A DNA stretch of 64,000 nt from contig NZ_JAJUWR010000001.1 of the NCBI RefSeq assembly GCF_021390545.1, forward strand, positions 186,001 to 250,000, given 5' to 3'. Below are positions 1 to 7,958 of this stretch, piece by piece. Position 1 is the first letter of the stretch. Each line of letters starts with the position of its first letter. A program made the position numbers and the translations under genes. This DNA comes from Algoriphagus sp. AGSA1. GTDB lineage: Bacteria; Bacteroidota; Bacteroidia; Cytophagales; Cyclobacteriaceae. The notes under the pieces are model-generated. The model ran no database searches, had not been told where the DNA came from, and saw only the letters and a list, made by a program, of their open reading frames with translations.

Positions 1-1004
1 TCATTGTCAGATTTGATGGCGCCACTTCTTGCCCATCCTTTATGATATGCGTCCGGGGTTATGCGATGTGTGGGAGAGGAGGCCGCCAGGATATAAGTGA
101 TCAGACATTCATTGTAGCCTTCCAAAGGGAAATTCATGTCCCAGGCATATTCAGGCGACCAGTGCCAATACAAAACATCCTGACCATCTTGTGTGTACCA
201 GTTCCACTCCATTTCTTTCCAGAGTTGATCGATGCGGTCAGCGACAGCTTTTTGGCGCTCATCACCGTCTTTGAAGTACTCCCGGACCGCGATCAGACCC
301 TGCATCAAAAAAGCGGATTCCACAAGGTCCCCTCCATTGTCTTTTTGACCAAATGGCTGGACTTTTCCTGTCTCTCCATTGATCCAGTGGGGCCATACGC
401 CCTTAAAACGGTCAGCATTCTCCAAAAAGCCCACTATTTTTTCAAATCGTGCCACACCTTCCTCCTTGGTGATCCAACCTCTTTCCATTCCGGCTATCAA
501 TCCGAAAATACCCATACCAGATCCCCCTGTGGTGACAACATGGGCATCGTTTTGAGGATACTCACCGTCAATGTGAATCCGCTCCGGCCCCATTCCAGAA
601 TTAGGCTCGGCTCCATCCCAGAAATACCGGAAGGTATAGAATTCCACCATATCCAAAAGCTCCTCATCTGTCATTTTATGGGTTTTGGCAGCAGCTCTGC
701 CGACTATGGTAGAATCCTCCCCGGAATATGCCCTAACTTCATAATCCAAGGCTAGCTCCATGCCCAGATCATTAACAAAATCCAAGTAAATGGTGTCTTT
801 TACGACGGCCCGTCTGGTATAGTGATCCTGATCCATGCTCACCCAGACTCCATAGGAATCTGCCTCTGGTGATTTTTCCCAGGCCAGTTCTACATGGATG
901 TCGTAAGGAGTAGCCTTTATGGTTTCAGCCCGCTGTTCTGATTTTTTGCAAGCAAAAGAAAGTATAGAAAGAGCTATAAGTGAACGTAAGAAAAGGGGCT
1001 TCAT
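1..1004 (-). CDS. GH144-like glucoamylase-domain lipoprotein (3' part beyond window)
   Basis: The frame is open from the ATG at 1004 to the window edge, about 334 codons, so the C-terminus is missing. The N-terminus is a lipoprotein signal ending LSFAC with Cys19. Residues about 25-110 look like a small beta-sandwich (FN3-like) domain. From about residue 115 the sequence (FRYFWDGAEP, TTGGSGMGIFG, PHWINGETGK, DLVESAFLMQG) matches my knowledge of the PF10091 glucoamylase family, which contains the GH144 beta-1,2-glucanases. It is probably a surface or periplasmic endo-acting glucanase working on the glycan imported by the adjacent SusC/SusD. It lies 70 bases downstream of susD, with a terminator-like hairpin in the gap. 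The family assignment is good; the substrate is inferred from family and context only. Confidence 0.8.
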   Translation of the reverse strand, partial: MKPLFLRSLIALSILSFACKKSEQRAETIKATPYDIHVELAWEKSPEADSYGVWVSMDQDHYTRRAVVKDTIYLDFVNDLGMELALDYEVRAYSGEDSTIVGRAAAKTHKMTDEELLDMVEFYTFRYFWDGAEPNSGMGPERIHIDGEYPQNDAHVVTTGGSGMGIFGLIAGMERGWITKEEGVARFEKIVGFLENADRFKGVWPHWINGETGKVQPFGQKDNGGDLVESAFLMQGLIAVREYFKDGDERQKAVADRIDQLWKEMEWNWYTQDGQDVLYWHWSPEYAWDMNFPLEGYNECLITYILAASSPTHRITPDAYHKGWARSGAIKSDN

Positions 1005-1026
1005 AGTTTCTGAATAGGATGAAAAT

Positions 1027-1067
1027 GAGAAAAAGAGACTCCCGCCCCAGCAAGGAAAGCAGGAGTC
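1027..1067 (-). terminator. Hairpin plus T-run between susD and the hydrolase
   Basis: Read on the minus strand, GACTCCTGC (from 1067) pairs with GCGGGAGTC (ending 1037) with one G-T pair, and TCTTTTTCTC follows. This has the form of an intrinsic terminator. Because it lies between co-directional genes it may work as a partial terminator that lowers hydrolase expression relative to susCD. Confidence 0.6.
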
Positions 1068-1074
1068 AGGGAGA

Positions 1075-2559
1075 TTAATACCCCGGGTTTTGGGTGATTG
1101 AGCCTCCGCTAATGTCTATTTCGGACTGTGGCACGGGATAGACTTCGTGCTTGCCGGGAGTCCAGGTGATTCCCAGCTCCGCAAATACTTCCTGTGCTCT
1201 TCCCTGCCTTACCAGATCAAAATACCTGTGTTGCTCCATGGCCAGCTCCACTCTTCGCTCATGATAGATGGCGTCCCGTAGGGCGGACTGATCAGTCATG
1301 GTCAAGTCAGGCAAAATATCCTCATTTCCCTGTCTGGCCCGCTCACGGACCATATTTACATATTCTAGTGCCTGAGAAGAATTCCCGAGTTCATTCGCTG
1401 CTTCCGCTGCGATCAATAGGAGATCTGCGTATCTGAACAAGCGGATGTTTGCCCCGCTGTTTCCAAATCCGGATGGTGGTCTTTCGGGTAACCATGCTTT
1501 TTTGCTGAATCTTGCATTTCCGGCCATATTTTGATCAGCGCTCACCACTTCGCCAGAGGGCAAAGTGTCACCATCGTTGATAATAGTAGCTTCCAGTCTT
1601 GGATCATTTTCCTCATATGCAGCCATTAGATCATCGGATGGCCCATTAAACCCCCATCCGTTATTAGGATTGCCACGGATTCCTTGTACCTCATTGAACT
1701 GGGAACCTCCTCCTCCGGCTTCCAGTGCCACTGTGGATACTTCGAAGATACTCTCAGAAGAATGTTCACCTTCTCTTCTGAAAATCGCCTCGTAATCAGG
1801 ATAAAGGGAGTATTCTCCACTTGCTATGACTTCCTGGGCCACGTCAAATGCTTGTTGAAACTCGTTTTGGAAGAGATGCGCTTTTGCCAAAAAAGATTTG
1901 GCCGCTCCTGCCGTGGCTCTTCCGAGCTCCGAAGCCGGATATTCGGACTTTTCAGGCAAGTTGGCCGCCGCAAACTCAAAATCTTCTTCGATGAACTGGT
2001 AAATCTGCTCTTTAGACACTCGTGATTGGGTATATTCATCCGGGTTCAACGGACGTTCTATCAGCGGAAGGTCTCCATAAGTCCGTACGAGGAAGAAGTA
2101 GAAATAGGCTCTTAGAAACCTGGCTTCACCGATGAGTCTGGTTTTCAAGTCCTCATCCATGTCGATTTCCGGTACATTGGTTATTACCTGATTGGCACGG
2201 AATATTCCCTGAAAGTATCCTGACCAGATACCATTGACTGCAGTATTGTTGGCATCAAAGGTGAAGTCATTGATGTCCTGAAGAAATCCTGCATCACCGG
2301 GAACAGAGCCCTTGTCTGCATCATCTGAAGCTATGTCCGTAATTCCTATGTAGGAAAACACATGGACATTGAAACTTCTGAGATGTGCGTAAATAGCATT
2401 CACAGCCTGAGTGGCCTGCAGTTCATCCTTAAAGAAATTCTCTGAAGTCAGTTCGCCCAAAGGGGCTTTGTCCAAATAGTCCTCACAGGAGGTTAGACCC
2501 AAACCGCAGAGAATGCCGAGTCCAACTACTATTGATTTATAGTTTAGTTTATTTTTCAT
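1075..2559 (-). CDS. SusD/RagB-family glycan-binding outer-membrane lipoprotein
   Basis: The 494-residue product starts with a lipoprotein signal ending GLTSC (Cys25), followed by EDYLDKAPLGELTSENFF, the typical opening of SusD proteins. The N-terminal part carries TPR-like helices (FLRAYFYFFLVRTYGDLPLI). The C-terminal part has FRYADLLLIAAEAANELG and YHERRVELAMEQHRYFDLVR, hallmarks of the SusD C-terminal domain. SusD proteins sit on the outer face of the outer membrane as a lid on the SusC channel and bind oligosaccharide. The gene begins 13 bases after susC and is clearly co-transcribed. The ligand cannot be read from the sequence; the neighbouring GH144-like enzyme suggests a beta-glucan. 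Confidence 0.93.
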   Translation of the reverse strand: MKNKLNYKSIVVGLGILCGLGLTSCEDYLDKAPLGELTSENFFKDELQATQAVNAIYAHLRSFNVHVFSYIGITDIASDDADKGSVPGDAGFLQDINDFTFDANNTAVNGIWSGYFQGIFRANQVITNVPEIDMDEDLKTRLIGEARFLRAYFYFFLVRTYGDLPLIERPLNPDEYTQSRVSKEQIYQFIEEDFEFAAANLPEKSEYPASELGRATAGAAKSFLAKAHLFQNEFQQAFDVAQEVIASGEYSLYPDYEAIFRREGEHSSESIFEVSTVALEAGGGGSQFNEVQGIRGNPNNGWGFNGPSDDLMAAYEENDPRLEATIINDGDTLPSGEVVSADQNMAGNARFSKKAWLPERPPSGFGNSGANIRLFRYADLLLIAAEAANELGNSSQALEYVNMVRERARQGNEDILPDLTMTDQSALRDAIYHERRVELAMEQHRYFDLVRQGRAQEVFAELGITWTPGKHEVYPVPQSEIDISGGSITQNPGY

Positions 2560-2572
2560 GGTTTGATTGGGT

Positions 2573-5500
2573 TTAGAAGCTGGCAGATATTCCTAAGTTA
2601 AATGTCCTTGCTAGCGGATATAAACCGCTGTCATATCCGGTTCCGATCACAGATCCCCCGCCGATCTCAGGGGTATATCCTGAATATTTGGTCAAGGTGA
2701 ATACGTTCGTCCCTGATAGGTAAATCCTGAAGTTTTGGACTTTGATTTTGCTAAGTGCCACATCGGAGAAGGAGTAGCCCACCTGGATATTTCTCAGGCG
2801 AATAAATGACCCATCTTCTATGAATCTGTCTGAGACTTCGTAGTTGTGTCCACCGTTGGTGATTCTAGGTTCAGAGTCGCTGGTACCTTCCCCGGTCCAT
2901 CTATCCAAGTAGCTTGTTTCAAAATTGTAGGTATTGAAACGGGTTTGTTTTTTTGCATTGTAGATCTCGTTGCCGTACGTACCGTTGAAATCCGCCCGTA
3001 GATCAAAGCCTTTGTAATCAAACCCCAGGTTGAAACCGAAGATGAGGTCAGGGATAGGACTTCCCAGGATTACCCGGTCATTGTTGTCCACGACGCCATC
3101 GTTATTAGTATCCTGATAGATCAGGTCACCAGCTACCTCCGGCCCCCGCTTGGGGATGGATGAAAGATCCGCTTCGTTTTGAAATACGCCTACTGTTTTG
3201 TATCCATAATAATGGCCGATGGACTGTCCCACTATTGTTCTGGATCCTAGAAAACCGCTTATTCCCACTGCGCCTCCGAAGATAGCTTCATTACCATCAC
3301 CTAAGTTCAACACCTCATTGTTGACCGTAGAAGCAACGATGCCTAAGTTATAGGCAAACTCTCCTTTCTGGTCCCTCCAGTTCAATGTCAGGTCAATACC
3401 GGAGTTTTTAACGCTTGCCGCATTTATGACAGGATTGTTGGCTGAGCCCACGTAGGCAGGAATGGGCACAGAAACCAAAATATCATTGGTTTTGCGGGTA
3501 TAATAGTCCAACTCCCCCGTTAGTTTCTCATCAAAAAAACCAAACTCAAATCCTATATTGGAAGTGACTGTTTCTTCCCATTTGATAAACGGGTTGGCCA
3601 ACCTTGTCAATGTAGCGCCGTAGATCAATTCTTCATTGACTCCAAATACGGCATTCTGATTGCCGGTAACCACCGGTCTGCCCTCGTAAAAGGCAATTTT
3701 ATCATTTCCGATTTTACCCCAGCTACCGCGGAGCTTCAGGTTGGACAGGAAGGACTGATCCTGCAGAAACGCCTCCTCAATGATGTTATAACCCAGTGCC
3801 ACCGATGGGAAATTGCCAAATCGGTTTTCCCTTCCGAACCTGCTGGAGCCGTCCCTTCTGAAAGTACCGGTGAAAAGGAATTTGTTTTTGTAGGTGTAAT
3901 TTGCCCGAAAAAGGTAGGAAAGCATAGCCCAGTCTCCCGCGGAATTGTTGTTTGTCTGAGTGGTCAGTTCACCTGCATTGAGGTACCAAAGTGAGGGGTC
4001 TTCGCCAGGCAGGTTTCTTCTCCCGCCTCCTAGGGTCTCTGTATAGAAATCCTGAGTAGTCACACCTCCCAACAGGTTCAATCTGTGATCTTCCCATTCC
4101 TTATTGTAGTTGATTGTGTTTTCCCATAGGATATTTCGGTTTCTCACATTTTCCACATTCACGGAATTCTCCGGGTTCTGCTGGGTAGGGGAGACAAAAT
4201 ATACAGGTGTAAAGCTTTTGGAATCCTGAAAAGCGAGATCCAAGCCTACATTACTACGGAAAGTGAAATCCTTCAGGAACTTCACATCCATAAAGAAGTT
4301 CCCTACTCCGCGGTAGTTGTTGGTCTGATTGTTTGAGTTGTACTCGAATTGTGCCGCAGGATTGCCTACCGGCGTGGTATTGGTATAGCTCCCGTCAGGT
4401 TGGGTAGGGGCAAAAATCGGATAAGCCCTATAGGCGTTTCCTACCACGCCTGGTTCATTCTGCTGATTGAAATAGATGAAGGAAAGATTGTGGCCGAAAG
4501 TCACCGCATCACTCATCTTATATTGGTTGTTCAGGCGTATCGTCAGCCGTTCAAATTCGGATTCTTTAACCACTCCTTGTTGATTGAAGTAATTTGCGCT
4601 CAGGTTAAAATTTGTTTTTGCCGAACCTCCCGTAGCGCCCAAACTCACATTATTGATAGGGGCGTTTCTGAAGATGTAATCTTGCCAATCTGTCCCTTCT
4701 CCATATTCATTGACGTTGTAGATGGGGTCGTTACCCACATTTTGCTCCAGCTCATTGGCCAGTTGGGCAAATTGCCGGGCATTGACCAAGTCTATTTTAT
4801 TGGCGACTTGCTGCACCCCGGTATAGGCATCCACGCTGATTCTGGTATCTGTGTCAAATGATCCTTGCTTAGTGGTGACGATGATGACTCCATTTGCACC
4901 TCTGGAGCCATAAATTGCGGTAGCTGAAGCGTCTTTCAAAACCTCCATGGATTGCACATCATTTGGATTCAGGAAATCAATATCATCCAACAGCATCCCA
5001 TCCACCACAAAAAGCGGGGAGGAGTTATTCAACGTACCGACCCCCCGGATACGCACTGTCGACCCTGCACCGGGTGCCCCGGAGTTTTGGGTGATCTGCA
5101 CACCACTGACCCTACCTTGTAGTGATTGGGTCACATCTGACACGGGAAGTCTGCTGATATCCTCGGATTTTACGCTGGATATGGCACCTGTGAGATCGCT
5201 TTTCCGCTGAATACCATATCCCACGACCACAAACTCATCCAGATCACCAAGATCCTCCTCCAATGAAATATCTATCGTAGATCTTCCGTTGATCGGTATT
5301 TCCTGAGTGGTAAACCCTACAAAAGTAAAAACAAGTACGGCATCGTTCGGAGCCTCCAATGCGTACTTCCCGTCCAGGTCTGTCACTGTTCCATTGGTGG
5401 TTCCTTTGATGACCACATTTACTCCAGGCAGAGGCTGCCCCATATCATCAAGAACGGTACCGGTGATCGGCACGTTTTGTCCAAACGAATCATGGACGAT

Positions 5501-5620
5501 AACTATAGAGAATAGGAGAAAGGTAAGTAGAAAATACCTGCGGAAGCGCAGGGCAAATTCCTTCTCGTGTAGTAATTTTTTCATTTGGCTAATCGGGTTT
5601 GGTTTTATGTTTTCGTTCAA
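2573..5620 (-). CDS. SusC/RagA-family TonB-dependent outer-membrane transporter
   Basis: The product has 1015 residues, the usual size of SusC. A long N-region and signal segment (FLLTFLLFSIVIVHDSFGQ) lead into a carboxypeptidase-regulatory-like domain at about residues 50-130 (ITGTVLDDMGQPLPGVNVVI). Then come the TonB-box region DEFVVVGYGIQRKSDLTGAI, a plug with VRIRGVGTLNNSSPLFVVDG, and a beta-barrel ending in a terminal Phe (NLGISASF). It imports oligosaccharides across the outer membrane using TonB energy. Met13 (MKKLLHEKEF) is a plausible alternative start, giving a more ordinary signal peptide. A 228-base gap upstream, behind the 7TM sensor gene, should hold the promoter; I could not fit a clean one. 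Confidence 0.95.
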   Translation of the reverse strand: MNENIKPNPISQMKKLLHEKEFALRFRRYFLLTFLLFSIVIVHDSFGQNVPITGTVLDDMGQPLPGVNVVIKGTTNGTVTDLDGKYALEAPNDAVLVFTFVGFTTQEIPINGRSTIDISLEEDLGDLDEFVVVGYGIQRKSDLTGAISSVKSEDISRLPVSDVTQSLQGRVSGVQITQNSGAPGAGSTVRIRGVGTLNNSSPLFVVDGMLLDDIDFLNPNDVQSMEVLKDASATAIYGSRGANGVIIVTTKQGSFDTDTRISVDAYTGVQQVANKIDLVNARQFAQLANELEQNVGNDPIYNVNEYGEGTDWQDYIFRNAPINNVSLGATGGSAKTNFNLSANYFNQQGVVKESEFERLTIRLNNQYKMSDAVTFGHNLSFIYFNQQNEPGVVGNAYRAYPIFAPTQPDGSYTNTTPVGNPAAQFEYNSNNQTNNYRGVGNFFMDVKFLKDFTFRSNVGLDLAFQDSKSFTPVYFVSPTQQNPENSVNVENVRNRNILWENTINYNKEWEDHRLNLLGGVTTQDFYTETLGGGRRNLPGEDPSLWYLNAGELTTQTNNNSAGDWAMLSYLFRANYTYKNKFLFTGTFRRDGSSRFGRENRFGNFPSVALGYNIIEEAFLQDQSFLSNLKLRGSWGKIGNDKIAFYEGRPVVTGNQNAVFGVNEELIYGATLTRLANPFIKWEETVTSNIGFEFGFFDEKLTGELDYYTRKTNDILVSVPIPAYVGSANNPVINAASVKNSGIDLTLNWRDQKGEFAYNLGIVASTVNNEVLNLGDGNEAIFGGAVGISGFLGSRTIVGQSIGHYYGYKTVGVFQNEADLSSIPKRGPEVAGDLIYQDTNNDGVVDNNDRVILGSPIPDLIFGFNLGFDYKGFDLRADFNGTYGNEIYNAKKQTRFNTYNFETSYLDRWTGEGTSDSEPRITNGGHNYEVSDRFIEDGSFIRLRNIQVGYSFSDVALSKIKVQNFRIYLSGTNVFTLTKYSGYTPEIGGGSVIGTGYDSGLYPLARTFNLGISASF

Positions 5621-5848
5621 AGAATGCGATACTCCGCAAACAGTAAATGAAGCTATAAACCCGGTGCCAGCAGGAAAAAAATTAATAGGGAAATCAATTG
5701 GAAAAAGATGTTAAAATCCATCGTTTTTAGACGGGAATTCCTGCTTTGTTTTCAATGAAAAACTGCCTATTTGAGTTGGAATGGATATTTATCTAAATCC
5801 AATCACGCTTCGTTATCAGGATTCCAGATTCTTGGTTTTTCTCCGAAA

Positions 5849-7729
5849 TCAGTTCAATTCATGTGATCTTTCCAGAACTATATCTTCCCATTCTGGCTGA
5901 TGGATTCCTTTCATCTCTAACTGCAGTTTTACCTTTACCCTAAAGCTGCTGATGGCGTTTACCCGCAAGTCCAGCAGTTTTGAAAGTTCCTCTAGGGTGA
6001 GTTTGTCATGCTCGGAGATCACAGTATAGGCTAGGTAAAACGCTTTCTCTATTGGAAGACGGATACCATGAAATACTGTCCCGGCAGTAGCGGATTCTAT
6101 GTGACCACAGCGCGAGCAGCGACGGTGAAAAATCTTGGAACTTTTAGAGAATTTTCCATGATTGCAGGTCTTGCAGCTGAAGCCATTTTCCCACTTTACC
6201 TGCTCCAAGTATCTTAGACAAGAGCTAGAATCGGGAAAAATCTTTGTAAAATCGGCATAGCTCATCCTTTTGTTGGTAATTCTAGCCTGCAGGTTTTCCC
6301 TTATCTGGGATTTCAGCTTCCAGATATCCTTGTCCAATAGCGCGTTGATACGCTTGATCTCCTCGTCTTTTTCCAGAATCTGCTGATTGAATTCCAGCAG
6401 CAATTGATTCTTGTGGGCCAATTCCTGCGTACGCTCATTGACACGCTGTTCCAACTCTCTATTTACTTTTTCCTTGAGTTTGGCATTGGTTTCAGCCTGG
6501 CGCAAAGACCGGAGCATCGCACGGTCCCGGTTGTCTTTTAGGATTTTCACCCGGTCCCCGAGAGCTAAGGTGAGCAGAAGCATCTCCACCAAAAATGCAA
6601 TATGCAAGCTGTAATATAAAACTGTGCTATGTGGGATAATAGCGGTATGTACCATGGCTTTCAGCCCAACCCCCACAAACAAAACCCCATAAGCGATCAC
6701 AAAAAGCCGGGCCACGCTATAGCCTTTCACCCAAACATAGATACTTGAAAATAAAATAAGGAAGAAGGGTACGATATCGTAAATCTGGATTTCCAAAAGA
6801 ACGGGAAAGAATGTCAGTCCCAAAGTGAAAAGAACAGTCTTGGCAATAAGAAGGATATGGAAGCAGCGGTGCATGCTGGGGAATCTTCTCTGCAGGTTGA
6901 GGAAGTGAGTGGAGAAAAGCAACGCAAAAACTATGATCAGAAAACTGAAAAGCCCGGAAGCAGGCTGGTTCCATTCTGGGCGGCTCGGCCATAGGTACTG
7001 AAAGGCAATGCCGTCCACGCATGCCGCAAAGGTGCCCACACTCAGCAGATAGAAGACATAATATAAATACTTCACCTCCTTGATGGCCAGATAAATCAAG
7101 CCATTGTAAAGGGAGATAATCAGAATCATCCCATAGAAAATCCCATATAAAAAATACTCGTTCAGAGCATAATAAATGAAACGGTTGTAAGAGCGGAAAG
7201 CAATGCGGATATCCGCTTTCTGGGAGGATCTGATTTTGAAATAATAAGTGTCAGTCCCCTCCGACTGGTTTTCTACAGGAATATGGAAGTTTTTATGGGA
7301 AAAAACCCTGTCGTTGAACGGAGCTTTATCCCCCAGCAGTATTTCTTTAAATCCATTTCCTACTGGGATATAGGCCGTGATTTCATCAATAGTCTGATCA
7401 TAAAACTCCAATAGCCAATTTTTCTTGCTGCCAGGGGTTTTCTGGATGGCAACTTTCACCCAGTAGGTCTTATTAGTTGAAAACTGATGCTTGTTGAAGT
7501 CGGGATTGATCTTCAGTCTTGCCGCCATCTTCGGGGATAGAATATCCTCCAATTCCATTTCATTGCTTTCATCCTCGTAGAATGTCAGCCTGTCGATGGC
7601 ATAGATCCGCTCGTCCAACTGGTCATTGATCTGGAAGGTATAGTTGCCGGATTGCCCATAAACGTGAGCCGCAACATAAGGCAGCATGAACAGGGCAATG
7701 GAAAGGATCCTAAGACAAAGCTTGGTCAT
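5849..7729 (-). CDS. 7TMR-DISM membrane sensor fused to IS1595-type zinc ribbon/HTH
   Basis: The 626-residue protein has a signal peptide, then a 7TMR-DISMED2-like beta-rich extracellular domain (about residues 30-170, with TYWVKVAI and WLLEFYDQTIDEITAYIP). Seven hydrophobic helices follow at about 185-390. Next is a long charged coiled coil (about 400-485, RELEQRVNERTQELAHKNQL). The last 136 residues carry a Cys4 zinc ribbon (C519, C522, C538, C541) followed by GTVFHGIRLPIEKAFYLAYT and a helical HTH-like part. That tail resembles the N-terminal DNA-recognition region of IS1595-family transposases, and no DDE catalytic domain follows. DISM receptors sense periplasmic ligands, often carbohydrates. 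I infer a membrane-bound transcription regulator for susCD, which lies immediately downstream on the same strand. No kinase domain is present. Confidence 0.85.
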   Translation of the reverse strand: MTKLCLRILSIALFMLPYVAAHVYGQSGNYTFQINDQLDERIYAIDRLTFYEDESNEMELEDILSPKMAARLKINPDFNKHQFSTNKTYWVKVAIQKTPGSKKNWLLEFYDQTIDEITAYIPVGNGFKEILLGDKAPFNDRVFSHKNFHIPVENQSEGTDTYYFKIRSSQKADIRIAFRSYNRFIYYALNEYFLYGIFYGMILIISLYNGLIYLAIKEVKYLYYVFYLLSVGTFAACVDGIAFQYLWPSRPEWNQPASGLFSFLIIVFALLFSTHFLNLQRRFPSMHRCFHILLIAKTVLFTLGLTFFPVLLEIQIYDIVPFFLILFSSIYVWVKGYSVARLFVIAYGVLFVGVGLKAMVHTAIIPHSTVLYYSLHIAFLVEMLLLTLALGDRVKILKDNRDRAMLRSLRQAETNAKLKEKVNRELEQRVNERTQELAHKNQLLLEFNQQILEKDEEIKRINALLDKDIWKLKSQIRENLQARITNKRMSYADFTKIFPDSSSCLRYLEQVKWENGFSCKTCNHGKFSKSSKIFHRRCSRCGHIESATAGTVFHGIRLPIEKAFYLAYTVISEHDKLTLEELSKLLDLRVNAISSFRVKVKLQLEMKGIHQPEWEDIVLERSHELN

Positions 7730-7958
7730 GAAGCAATGGGTTTAAAGGGACATTGAATTCAAAAAGGAAGCCTGAATTCTTCTCTTTACATAAAAGTGGA
7801 CCGAAAGCGGCAGTGTATAACCATAGCATTGCCCACCAAATAGATATTTGGCTTGTTGTCCTCTAATAAAGCTGTTTGTCCAGAATTGATTTAATGGAGA
7901 TGCAAATCTCCATAGATTGACTATAATTACCTAACGTAATTTATCAACTAACCCTACT

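Noticed and set aside
42..755. Plus-strand 237-codon frame
   Set aside because: It is antisense to the GH144-like gene, whose minus frame has signal peptide and family motifs.
5849..6260. Intact IS1595 transposase
   Set aside because: Only the zinc ribbon and HTH part is present, fused in frame to the sensor; no DDE domain or terminal repeats were found.
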